DNA of 64,000 nt, taken from an uncultured bacterium (lineage in GTDB: Bacteria > Planctomycetota > UBA1135 > GCA-002686595). A model generated the notes under the pieces. The model saw nothing but the letters and a program-made list of their open reading frames with translations, made no database searches and was not told the origin of the DNA. The stretch spans positions 62,001 through 126,000 of the forward strand of contig CALBMX010000036.1 in assembly GCA_937896235.1 (NCBI GenBank), read 5' to 3'. Below, one piece after another: positions 7,785 to 18,200 of the stretch; the first letter of the stretch is position 1, and each line of letters begins with the position of its first letter. The position numbers and the translations under genes are program-made.

Positions 7785-9815
7785 ATGAAACAATTGATCA
7801 CCGGTGCCATCGCACTCACCGCCTTGACGGTTATGTCTGGTGTAAGCCAGGCGCAATGTTGAGGCCCTGGCAGACGTGGAGCCAGTTCTGGCCCCGCACC
7901 TCCTAGAGCCCCCGCTGCAACAGGCGGAGGTCCCATGGGCACTCCTCTCAACCCCGCGGTCCCTCCTGTTACGGGTGGATTTTCTCCTTTGGCTCCCGGT
8001 TCGCCTGGTTCGCCATTTGATGCAAATGGGAACCTCAAGCCGACGACACCTGATTCGGTTGTCGTTCAGCCCCCTCACTGGCAGCGCTGGTGGCACTACA
8101 ATCGCGATGGTTTCCTCAACTTGAGTGCGATGCTTTCAGGGATGGACACACGCACCTTGAATCCCGGTGAGATTCCATCCTCCGCAATGGTCGCTCCGCT
8201 GCTTCAGAAAGCTCTGCTCGGTGGTGGTGACACCCAATTGATTCGGGGTTCCCTTTTGGCCTTGGGCCGTCTTCCGATGAACTCGGAGGCTCACCAAGTC
8301 CTACCGTTGGGTTTCGCCTCACGTGAGTTCCTCAAAAGCAACCACCCCCCTTCCCGTGAAGCCGCAGTGCTTGCACTCGGACTTGGCGGGGACCCAGCGG
8401 ATTTGAATGTCCTACTCGATTTGTTCGAGGGGACTCCCGCTGGAGCAAAGCTCGTCGACGATGAACGTGTCGATCCGCGCACGCGCGCATTCGCTGCTTA
8501 CGCTCTCTCTCTATTTGCGAATCGAACGAGCGACACGGCGAGCCATGAGCGCATTGGTCGAGCCCTTCTCGAGGTCCTTGTCCTTGACGATCATGCGACG
8601 TTTGAACTTCATAACGCAGCCGTCCTCGCTCTTGGGCTTGTGCCGCTTCCTCCCTGCGACGGGACGGACTCGACCACTGGACCTCAGCTAGGTGAGGAGA
8701 ATGCCCACCTCTGCGTCGGCATTCAACTCGGTACATTGACGAACTATTTCAAGGATGAAGCGCACTACCCAGCGCTCCGTGCACATGCCGGCCCGGCCCT
8801 TGCGCGCCTTGCAGCGAACGGCCTTCCCGAATACAAGATTGAGGTTGGCGAGGCGCTCCTCGAAACCCTCTCCATTCGATCGAAATCTGAAGCTGAGATT
8901 CAAGAGGGGGCCATCATTGGCCTCGGACTGCTTGGAGATGCTGACTCCGATTCCATCGATAAGGAGATTCGCATGACTTTGACGCGCTTAGCGCAAAAGG
9001 CCGACGGTCTTTCGGCGCGTTTGGCGATGGTCTCGTTGGCCCGCGTCTCCTCGCGCCCAGGAACAAATCGTCCTGGGGCAGGCACGGCAAGCACGCTGTC
9101 CTGGCTTGAGCAACAGGTGAAGAGCGGTAAGGAAGGAAGTGACGCCTGGGCCGCTATGTCCTTGGCGGTGATGGCCCATGATCTTGCGGAGTCTGGCCAA
9201 GAGATTCCGGACTCAATTGCCAAGACGCTCCGTAGCGCCCTGAAGCGTGCGAAGACAGAAGAGCTAGCTACAAGTGCATGTGTTGGCCTTGGGCTTCTTC
9301 GGGATTTAGAGGGTGCCGAGCTTCTGGAGGCCAGGTTCCTAGCCGATGACAGCCAGGCCGTTCGTGGAGCTGCCGCCCTTGCACTTGGTTTGATGGAGTC
9401 CACGGAGAGTATCGCTCTCCTTCGTAAGGAGTTGGACTCTAAGAAGGCTGACCCCGGCGTTCTTCGCCAAGTCTCGATTGCTCTACGCCTGCTCGGCGAC
9501 CGCACTGCAACCAAGGACCTCATCACCCGACTGGGTGAGAGTGAGGATGTCAATGAACGCTCTAGCATCATCTCGACCTTGGGCATCTTGCACGACCCTT
9601 CTGCAATCGGTGCCGTCTCTGCGATTCTTGCCGACGCTAAGGAAGACGACAAGTTGCGGGGTGTCGCGGCCTTCGCCTTGGCGGAGCTCGCCGATGATAG
9701 CTCTAGTGTTTGGTCCGAGAGTTTGTCCACGGACCTGACCTACTCCACGATGGCATGGACACTTGAGAGCCCTTTCGGGGACGGCTCAGGAATCCTGGAC
9801 ATGCGCTGGTGGTAA
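7785..9815 (+). CDS. Exported HEAT-repeat protein with an in-frame TGA at codon 26
   Basis: ATG 7785 begins a good signal peptide (MKQLITGAIALTALTVMSG, then VSQAQC). The next codon, 7860-7862, is TGA; after it the same frame stays open to 9815: a Gly/Pro/Ala-rich linker, then tandem alpha-helical HEAT repeats (AAVLALGLG, AALALGLME, VAAFALAELAD). The first ATG after the TGA is at 7935 and would give a 626-residue protein without export signal, starting in the middle of the linker. Three explanations fit: a sense-to-stop change in a Gly codon (GGA to TGA), selenocysteine insertion, or a sequencing error. Other genes here end normally at TGA, so general recoding is excluded. HEAT repeats bind protein partners; no enzymatic motif is seen. 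A strong terminator follows. Confidence 0.72.
7863..7894 (+). other. Hairpin directly after the in-frame TGA, in bacterial SECIS position
   Basis: Two alternative folds exist. One pairs GGaGCCA (7878-7884, A bulged) with TGGCCC (7889-7894) around a GTTC loop whose first base lies 23 bases after the TGA. A competing fold pairs CTGGC (7867-7871) with GCCAG (7881-7885). The first matches the published bacterial SECIS pattern of a short stem with G in the first two loop bases about 16-37 bases after UGA. GC-rich linkers give such hairpins by chance, so this is suggestive only. Confidence 0.3.
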
Positions 9816-9840
9816 GAGATAGCGGTTTGTAATCTAACGC

Positions 9841-9874
9841 GAGGCCGCCAGTCCGACTGGCGGCCTCGTTTTTT
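9841..9874 (+). terminator. Strong intrinsic terminator after the HEAT-repeat gene
   Basis: A 13-base inverted repeat (GAGGCCGCCAGTC at 9841-9853 and its exact complement at 9855-9867) around a tight loop is followed by G and seven T. It ends transcription of the HEAT-repeat gene. The remaining 240 bases up to the next start at 10116 hold no recognisable gene. Confidence 0.93.
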
Positions 9875-10115
9875 TACGGTTCCGATTTCCGGTATCCACA
9901 AGGACAATCTTGTTTAGGCTTACTTTGCGAGTCCCTCCTTCTGATGAATGCTAGGCAAGAGGTGGGAACGCACGCTTTGAGGGCTTGGCAGGAAGCCCAC
10001 GATTAGGCAAAGTCTGACCCACCCACGAACGGAATCCTGTCGCGCTTGGTTTTCTCAAAACTCGCGAAGCGGCCTCTGAAGACGACAAACAAGCCAGTGC
10101 GGCCAACCAATCTAA

Positions 10116-12068
10116 ATGCCCATCCTACGACTATGCGGAAGCCTGCTTGTACTCACATCATTTGTGAGCTGCTCGACAGGTGAGGCGCCGAGCGCACCGG
10201 AGCGCGGACCGGATACATCTCCTGTAATTGCCGAGAGGATCTTGCTTACGATCTCCAAGGATTTGATCGGTGAGGGCCAGACCTATTCCGCAAGCGGGAG
10301 TGTTTCGAAGGGGATTCGTGTGGGGGACGTCTGGCCCTCAGGGCGCCTAGTCGAGGGAAGTGAGCCGCGGTTGTCCCTTATTCTGAGCGCCTCGGAGGAG
10401 GTCCTCTTCCGGGTTCCCAGCGAACCCGGCCGGTATATTTTGGAGGGCGAAGCTGGTTTGGATCTCAGCACTAAAGAGCTAGGGGCCCCGCTCCGTGTTC
10501 GGGTTTCTATTCTCGAAGGTGATCGGCTGGTTGGGGAAGCGACTCTGACTTTCCATGCTTCGATGCTCGCTACCGAGAACATATGGAGAGCTCTTAGCGC
10601 AACTCCGATTGAGCTGCAACCTGGAAGTGAAGTGCGGTTCAAGACGGAGGTTCTCGATTGGGGAGGTGCACCGCAGGCGCTTGAGGGAGCGGTCAAAATT
10701 GGAATATCTATGCCTCGGATCCTGCGCGAGGAGAGCATGCCCGTTCGTGCAGCAACTGCCGAATACCCCAATATCGTGTTCATCGTGATGGACACTTTGC
10801 GCCAGGATCGGCTGGGAACCTATGGGTATGAAAATGCCAGCACCCCCAACTTGGATGCCCTCGCGGAACGCGGTCTTGTGTACGAGGATGCGCACGCGAG
10901 TTCGAGCTGGACGTGGCCTTCGACTGCATCCATGTTGACCGGACTGCTGCCGGAAGAGCACGGGGTTGTAGACACGAGCTCCTGTTACCTGGCAAGTCGC
11001 TTCGAGACGTTGGCAGAGTCGCTACGGGAGTCCGGCTATGCGACGACGGGCTACTCTGGAAACCCTCTGATTTCACCGCGCCGTAATTTCTCCCAAGGCT
11101 TTGATGAGTTCTTAGTGGACTCTCAGAACTTCAGGCCGTCCCAGGACTTTCTTCCCCACGCAATCGAGTGGGTTGAAGAGCATAGGGAGGAGCGCTTCTT
11201 CCTCTACATGCAACTTGTGGACACCCATGATCCCTATACGCCACTCCCCCAATTCGGGAAGGCCCTTGAGGAGCAGGCTCCGGCAGGGTACCCCTACACT
11301 GCCGTGATCGATTTCGGAAGCAAGCTGAGGAAGCGCTATGGAGAAGATCCAATATGGGGACATTGGACCGACGAAACCATCCCCCCAACTTTTCAAGATC
11401 ACATGTCGAAACTGTACGACGCGTGTGTGGAATCTGCCGACTTTGGAGTCGGGCAACTTCTCGCCAAGTTGGATGCACTTCAGCTCACTGAAAAAACTCT
11501 CGTGGTCTTCACGTCCGATCATGGCGACGAATTTTTAGACCACGGGCTACTTAGCCATGGCCAGAGTTTGCACGGTGAGCTAACACGTGTACCGCTGATT
11601 TTTGCGGGACCTGGAGTCACTCAGGGAAGAGAGGCGCGCACTGTAACCAACCGCGACTTGGCCTTTACCCTAGCGAAGCTTGGGGGCGGGACTCTCGGCA
11701 GAGATGGCGATAACCAGGACCTTCTGCAGCCGGGTCATTTGGATGATCGTGCCATTTTCCTGTCGTCCCAGCACGGCATTCGGAATGGGGGGCACACACC
11801 ACTTTTTGGAGTTCGAAAGGGAGGGTGGCTCTACTCTCTTGCACCGGAGGCTCGCGCTCCGCATCCAAACGAGCGCCTGTATGACACAGGAGCCGACAAG
11901 CTTGAAATCAACAACCTGGCCGATAAAGAAAAGGAGATGCTCCAAACTTTGCAGACCTTAGTTGAGCGGCGCTTAGAGCGCTCCAAAGAGGTTGGCCCCA
12001 AGCAGGGATTCGAGGCTGGAGAGGCGACTCTAGAGTTCTTCGAAAAAATCGGCTACTCCGGAGACTAG
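10116..12068 (+). CDS. Sulfatase-fold lipoprotein with N-terminal beta domain and Thr at the nucleophile site
   Basis: 650 residues. A hydrophobic leader ending at Cys19 (TSFVSC) suggests a lipoprotein. Residues about 20-210 are beta-rich and not recognised. The alkaline-phosphatase/sulfatase fold starts at NIVFIVMDTLRQDRLGTYGY (metal-binding Asp near 226) and includes HDPYTPLP, VVFTSDHGDEF and HGQSLHGE. In the activation region the sequence is SSSWTWPSTASMLTG: counting back from TG, Thr266 sits where formylglycine sulfatases have Cys, and Thr replaces the following Arg. Thr is the nucleophile in LtaS, EptA and NPP-type members, so a phosphoester substrate is more likely than a sulfate ester. 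The protein ends in KIGYSGD, a tail shared with other members in the window. Confidence 0.82.
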   Translation: MPILRLCGSLLVLTSFVSCSTGEAPSAPERGPDTSPVIAERILLTISKDLIGEGQTYSASGSVSKGIRVGDVWPSGRLVEGSEPRLSLILSASEEVLFRVPSEPGRYILEGEAGLDLSTKELGAPLRVRVSILEGDRLVGEATLTFHASMLATENIWRALSATPIELQPGSEVRFKTEVLDWGGAPQALEGAVKIGISMPRILREESMPVRAATAEYPNIVFIVMDTLRQDRLGTYGYENASTPNLDALAERGLVYEDAHASSSWTWPSTASMLTGLLPEEHGVVDTSSCYLASRFETLAESLRESGYATTGYSGNPLISPRRNFSQGFDEFLVDSQNFRPSQDFLPHAIEWVEEHREERFFLYMQLVDTHDPYTPLPQFGKALEEQAPAGYPYTAVIDFGSKLRKRYGEDPIWGHWTDETIPPTFQDHMSKLYDACVESADFGVGQLLAKLDALQLTEKTLVVFTSDHGDEFLDHGLLSHGQSLHGELTRVPLIFAGPGVTQGREARTVTNRDLAFTLAKLGGGTLGRDGDNQDLLQPGHLDDRAIFLSSQHGIRNGGHTPLFGVRKGGWLYSLAPEARAPHPNERLYDTGADKLEINNLADKEKEMLQTLQTLVERRLERSKEVGPKQGFEAGEATLEFFEKIGYSGD

Positions 12069-12297
12069 GTCGGACGCATTACATCGCCCCGTTGACTAGC
12101 TACGCGCGGCGCGGTGGGTTGCTTCGCTGGTGCGCACCTCGACCTTTTTGTTGTGAGGAGACTCTGGATTCCAACGGCTAGGCGCTTGCGCTCTGGATGG
12201 GGGGGGAGAACCTCCCCGAGACCGGTTCAAGACACTGCGCCGAGCCCTAAGCCCTGATAGGCAGAGCCCGGCGCAGGTACTCATTTTCGGGGGTAGT

Positions 12298-15200
12298 TCA
12301 GGGAAGGGTTTGGACTTGGACTCCTTTTGAGGTGCGCTTCATGTTGCTTTGCAGTTCTTGCATGCGACTCCCTTGGTCGGCCTCATTTTGTCCAAGGACG
12401 TTACTCATGAAGCTAGAGGGATTCTGGCCGTCTGACGGTCCATTCTTGTCCCAGTTCATCGGTTCAGCTTGTCCGGGTTGCAGTCCAAGAGCCTCCGCAC
12501 CTCTGTGAAAGGCATACTCCCGCTCGCCAAATCGAGCGATGACCGTGGATGTCCCGTTGACTCCAGAGGTGACAAATAGGCCACGCTTATCCGTTTTTCC
12601 AGTTTGGATTCTTCCATCCTGGGAGCCCACAACTCGAATCTCGACATCGGCTAGATAGCCATCTTCGTCGACACGCGTGACCTGTGTCCGTACTTGCCCT
12701 TGAGGGCCGCTCTCCCGCACGAGGAGCTCGAGATCAGTGACGAGCACCAACCCCGAGGTGAACAGTCCCTGGGAGCGTGCCATGGCGAGGTAGGCGCCTT
12801 TGGCAAGCTTGGGGAGCTTGAGGACGGTCTCGCCGACTTTTAGGCCCTTCAGAGGTTCCAGCTGGAAGGTTTCCTTTGCCACAGGCGCAATGCCAGCTAA
12901 GTTGACCTTCGCCACACTTTCGAGGTCACCCTCGCGCAGGTAAAGAGTCATCAAGTCAACGGGGTAGAGCGAAAGCTCGACTTCCGTCACTCCTTTGAAG
13001 CGCAGGGGGAGGTTGATTTTCGCACCGGGCAGCACCTCGGTAACCTCATTGATTTCGAGTCGCGACTCTTCAAGCTCGTGGAACAAATCCATTGCGTCAG
13101 GGAAGAACTGCTTCACCATCCCATAGAACCGACTTGCCACATCGAGCTCGCCGCTGGCGTGATGAATCTGCGCGAGTAGGTACAACGCCAAATTCTTGTT
13201 AATGGACTTAGATTCCGCGCCTCGCTCATCCGTGTAGACCGCATCTGCGATTCCTCGGAGTAGATCGACAGCATCCGATGGACGCCCCTCGTACCAAGAG
13301 GCTACGGCGCGAGTGTAGCGGAAGTCGTCTCTGATTTTTGGTTCCGTGAAGTGCTCCCCGAGTCGACCGGCCAAAGCTGCAACATTTCCATAGTCCTCCA
13401 GTTCTAGATATGCGCTCACTAGATTGAGTCCCGCCGACGACGAGAGGACGTGATCCGGGTAGAGCGCCATGAACTCACGCAGGAGCATGATGCTATCCAT
13501 GGTGAAGGCAATCTGGTCAAGTCCCAATGCCCGTAGAGTGGGGTCTTGGTGGGCGGTTTTGGCTTTGTTGAGCAGAGCATCCGAGTGCGAGAGCCGAGTT
13601 GCGACGACATCGGGGAGGTCCGGGTACTCTCGCCACAACCGGTCGAGCATAGCGCTCATGGTCAGGAAGGCCCCGTGGTTTTCAAGAACTCCAGCGACAC
13701 GCATATCGCGATGAAAAGTCTCGGAGATTGTTGCTAGGAACATCGTGCTCGCTCTTTCGTGCTCCCCTAGATCCCTATAGGCACGACCGATTGCTAAGAC
13801 CTCTTCCAGGGTAAGGAACAGGCTCGGGTCGTATTCCTTCAAGTTCTCAAAGTACATCACCGTACCCGCACTGTCTTTGTATCGAATCGCAGAGTCCAAG
13901 AGCATAGCTGCGACCTTCCCTTGAATCTCTGGGAAGAGCTTGCCGTCGAACTGCACGAATAGTTTCGTGAGCAGCTCTCTAGCTTCAGGATAGTCATTCT
14001 CCTGATATCGGCTTTGGCCAGTGGCAAAGAGCTCATCGGGGGTTTGTCGATAGACGTCCGCGCTGACCTGGCTGCTGTCCAGGACCTCTAATGATTTGGA
14101 AGGCCCATAACCCACCCGGCTTGGATCCGCTGTCGCGCGAACCACTGTAGGGGGTAATACGTAGTGACCCTTATCAACACCTATCAGCTCAAAGCTAACA
14201 CGATGTGATGGCGAACCACCTTGTAGGGTGAGGATGAGGCCACCGTCCATGGTGCGATAGCTGTCCACTGTCCCCGCTAGAGTTCCAGGAACGACAGCCG
14301 CGCCCGGTGGCAAGGGTAGTTCGATTTCGAGGAAGTTGGCGACCTCAAGCTCCTGCGCAAAGTCGCGTTCAAGTACGACGGTAACCTCGCAACGAGCTCC
14401 TCGGGGGAGCTGCTCCGTAGTGTTCATCCACTCGACAAGACCTGCACTTCGCGCATCAAATGAGAGCACATCAAACCCAGTGTCGACTCGTCTGCCATTT
14501 AGCAGGGGGGGGAGAGTTCGGTAGGTGACATGTGGTGTGAACATGCCCTCTGTTGTTTGTGCATTGGCCCCGGCACTGAGTCCCGATAACAGCGCATGGT
14601 AAGTTGGTGCAAACCCACTCTTGCCAGTACGCGCATCACCAACTAGCTGCAGGTGAATACGGATCTCTTCCCCAGCTTTTTGGTTGTCGAGATGTACGAT
14701 CATGGAGGCGTTTGTCGAACCTCGTGTTACCTGCAACTTTACGGGAGCATGGCCCGCGATAGTGGCTTCGACTTCAAAGGCCCCCTGCTCGGGTAATGCC
14801 TCTGCGCCGTAGCTCGTCAATGCGGACAGGATGACTCCTCGGGAGCGATTTGAACCCCAAGGTGCGCTTGCAAGTAGGCCCTCCGCCGCAAGAGCGAGCT
14901 GGGGTGAGTCGGGCAAACTGCGGGATAGGGCCCACAGGGCCAAACCATTCATATAACTCTCATCCCGTGCCCAACCGCTGTTCTTAGCGGGACCGCTCTC
15001 GAGGGGCCAAACACATCGAGGCGTTGGGAGAGTCGTTGGCCGCGCGAGGGCGCTTAGTGATCCGGCTAGGTCGCTTGCTAGCTCCATACGATCCAACTCA
15101 ACTAGGGCAAGCACCAGGTGTGCCAATGCGGCTGGCGATAACTCCGAGCGTGCGCGAACCAGACGGTTGACATCCGCAAAATCTGCGGCGCCAACGGCGC

Positions 15201-18200
15201 TCAAGCCGTGCAGAGCAATCGCCTTGTGCTCAAGATCGCCACTACTGAGGGTTCGGAACATTGCCAAAAGGGAACCCGCTCCGTCCCGCAATACACGATC
15301 GGGTAATGGGAAGCTGAGGGATGCCCTCTTCAGAGCCAGCAGAGAGAAAACGGTCGTCTCTAAAGAGCCGCTGACGGCAGAGGAATAGCTCTGGCGTTGG
15401 GGTTGCTGGGTTGCCATCAAGGGGCCGCTCCCTTTGGTGGTCCACTCCCACAATCCATCGCGAGTCGCTGAGGCACTCAGGGCGTCAGAGAGACTTTGCG
15501 CACGCAGGGACAAGGTGTAAAGATCTCGTGATGTGGGTTCGGCTTCTCGTAGCCACTCCAAAACGGAAAGGACCCCCATGAGCTCGCCGGCTCTGTCAGC
15601 CCGACTGGAGTTTGCCTGTCGGGGAGTGGTCCCGAAGGGTGACCTCCCCAGTGCAGCCGAGATGAGCTCCGCGCCGATTCCACCTCCGACAAAGAGCTCT
15701 AACTTAACATCGGTAAGCTCGTCCCCGCTCGGAAGGGAGAGCCGCACATCCATGGTGTCGGCCAGGTGTCCACCCTCTGCGCTTTGAACTACGATGCCGA
15801 AGGGAATGATATCGACTAGTTTGGAGGCGAAGACTGTTGCGATGGGCGCTCCTAAATCGGAACCAGGAGTTGCTTCCCAGCGGGCCTCCAAGTCAAAGCG
15901 TAATAGGCCAGGTTTGTCTCCGGTGGAAAACTCTCCTAGGCTTATCGTTGCGCTACCGGATCCATCCAAAGTGAGCGCTCGTTCGCGGAGTTCGCTATCG
16001 GCGATGCCACCTACGTTGAGGGTGAGGTAGGCGGTACCGGGAGCTTTGCCTTCGTAATGAACGCGAGCGCGGGCCTCGAAGGAGTCTCCCTTCCGCACCT
16101 TTTCGGGAGTGAGAAGTTCGACGAGGAACGGCGCGCTTGTCTCCACTCGAAGCAGCCCTTGGCCAAGCCGTGTATCGTCTCCAACGGCCCGGGAGAGGAA
16201 GCGCCAAGTCCCCCCTTCGCTGGGCATGGGGATCGTGAGAGTGAGCTTTCCATCGGCTCCGGTTTTGCCATTCGGATTCCAGTATTTTGTAGCGGATTCG
16301 AGATTCGCAAACCCTTGGGTGCCCCGCACGAGCCCCGCACGAGCCCTGAGCGCTCTAGAACCTCCGGAGCGGCCTCCGAATTTTCCACCGGCGCCACCTC
16401 CGATGCCCAGGAGCTCGTTGGGTGCGGGGCTTCCTGGCGAAGGGGTCGCCGTTGCGCCCAGCTTCCACAAGGTCATGGGAGATGAATCTTGTTCAAATGG
16501 AGAATCGGAGCCGGCTCCCTCGGTGTAGCCAAGTTTGCCGAGCAAGTCTTTGGCGTCGCCAAGGCGCTTTTCGAAGGACTTTTCCTTGTCTAGCCGCTCT
16601 TCTTCTTCGAGTATTGCCGAGGAGATCGTTCCCGTGACGCCTTCATAGCTGAAGTCACAGGTGGTTGTAGCTTGCAAATAGGGATCACGGCTACCCTTGG
16701 CCGTAAAGGGGGTCGCGATGCTTCCGGTGACATCTCGATAGAGGTCGAAATAGAGGTCGTCAACCATCGCCAAAGAGAACTCGGCTGGAACCGGACTCCC
16801 GAGACCGTCCCTTGTGGTGATCGTGATTTCAATCGGTTCTCCGGGGAGCGCGACCTCGGTAGAGCTAGCAACTTCTACAGTGAGGTTATGCCTAACGTTG
16901 ATGTATTGCCTCGCCCGCTGCAGTTTGGCCCCATCCATCAAGCTAACACTTGCGTACACCCGGGAGAAGTGCTCGGGCTCAACCAGGAATTCAATTTTGT
17001 TATCGCCGGGCGCTAACTTTTGCAGGGAGTAGTTCAGTACTCCGCCACCTTCGAGAAGTACAAGAGCTAGCTTGTCACCCGAGCGATTGTGGAGGCGCAA
17101 GCTAGCCATCTCGCCAACCTCATATTGGATTCGTTCGGGGAAAAAGCGCAAACGGACCTGGTCACTTTCGTCGGATAGGAAAATGGGAACCGATGCTTGG
17201 ATCGGATTCTGGTTTTCATCTATACCCTCTGCGCGAAGGGTGTAATCGCCACCCTTCTCTAGGCGCAAGGACACTGTTCCCTCGCCGGGAATCGCTTCGT
17301 TGTCCGTTGAGACCGTACGCTCGTCTACGAGAACTTCGAGGACACGCCCTTGGACGTCTTGCTCGTGTCGAAGTACGCGTAGCTTCATCTCGCGCGGCGT
17401 CGGCAGGCCATCGATCCCGGTCGTCTTGAGGGTGACGGCAAAAGTTTCTCCCGCTAAGAAGACCTCTTGGTTCGTGGACACACTAGCGCTGAAGGCTTCG
17501 CTGGCGATATAGACGCGCGTGTCGCATTCCGCGTTTTCCTCGGACAGAGTCATGGCGCAAAAGAGAGAGTCTGCACCAAGCAGCTCACTTCCATCTAGAT
17601 GCAAAACCGCCTTGCCCTCGTTGTCCGTCTTCAGCTCCCTATATTGGTTTTGCTCCCTGCCGGAGATTGTGATGGAGATTGGTGAGTTTACGATCGGAGC
17701 ACCGTGCGAATAGCTCGCTTTGATGTCAATCTCGATGGAGTCACCTCGCAGAACCGTAGACCGTCGAGGCGTGGCCACGAGCCGAGCGTTCGGTACGGCG
17801 AACCGGTCAACGCTGAACCTGATCGAATGATTTAGTTCGCTGCGCTTGGGGTCGGTTATCTGGAGGGTGTAGGCCCCAAACGTAGCCTCCAGGCTGAGTC
17901 CAAACTCACCATGTAATGTTCCCATTGGGCCAAGCTCTTGGGAAGTCACGGAGAGTATGCGACCCGTATGGTCGAGGATGGCTACGTCGTAGGGTCGGCC
18001 AGCCTGGAACGTGTAGGACCCATGGGAGTCCGTCGTGCGCAGGACCCCTCGCCAATACATCGTCTCTCCGGGGCGATAGGTGCTTCGCTCGGTATATAAA
18101 AATGAGGTGTCCCGGGTGAGCGCTTTGGGCATCACCCTGTCAAAAGAGATTCCCTCACTGGCACGGTGTGCGCCCAAGACCCCAAGGACCGCCAAGCTAT

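Noticed and set aside
8900-9730. 276-codon minus-strand frame opposite the HEAT-repeat gene
   Set aside because: Ser/Arg/Ala-rich without any motif; the plus strand shows clear helical repeats.
7785-9815. TGA read as an ordinary sense codon genome-wide
   Set aside because: Several other genes in the window end correctly at TGA, such as the ABC ATPase at 23117.
12238-12275. GCGCCG/CGGCGC inverted repeat between the convergent sulfatase and A2M genes
   Set aside because: Only six outer pairs and a loose interior, no T-run; too weak to call a terminator.
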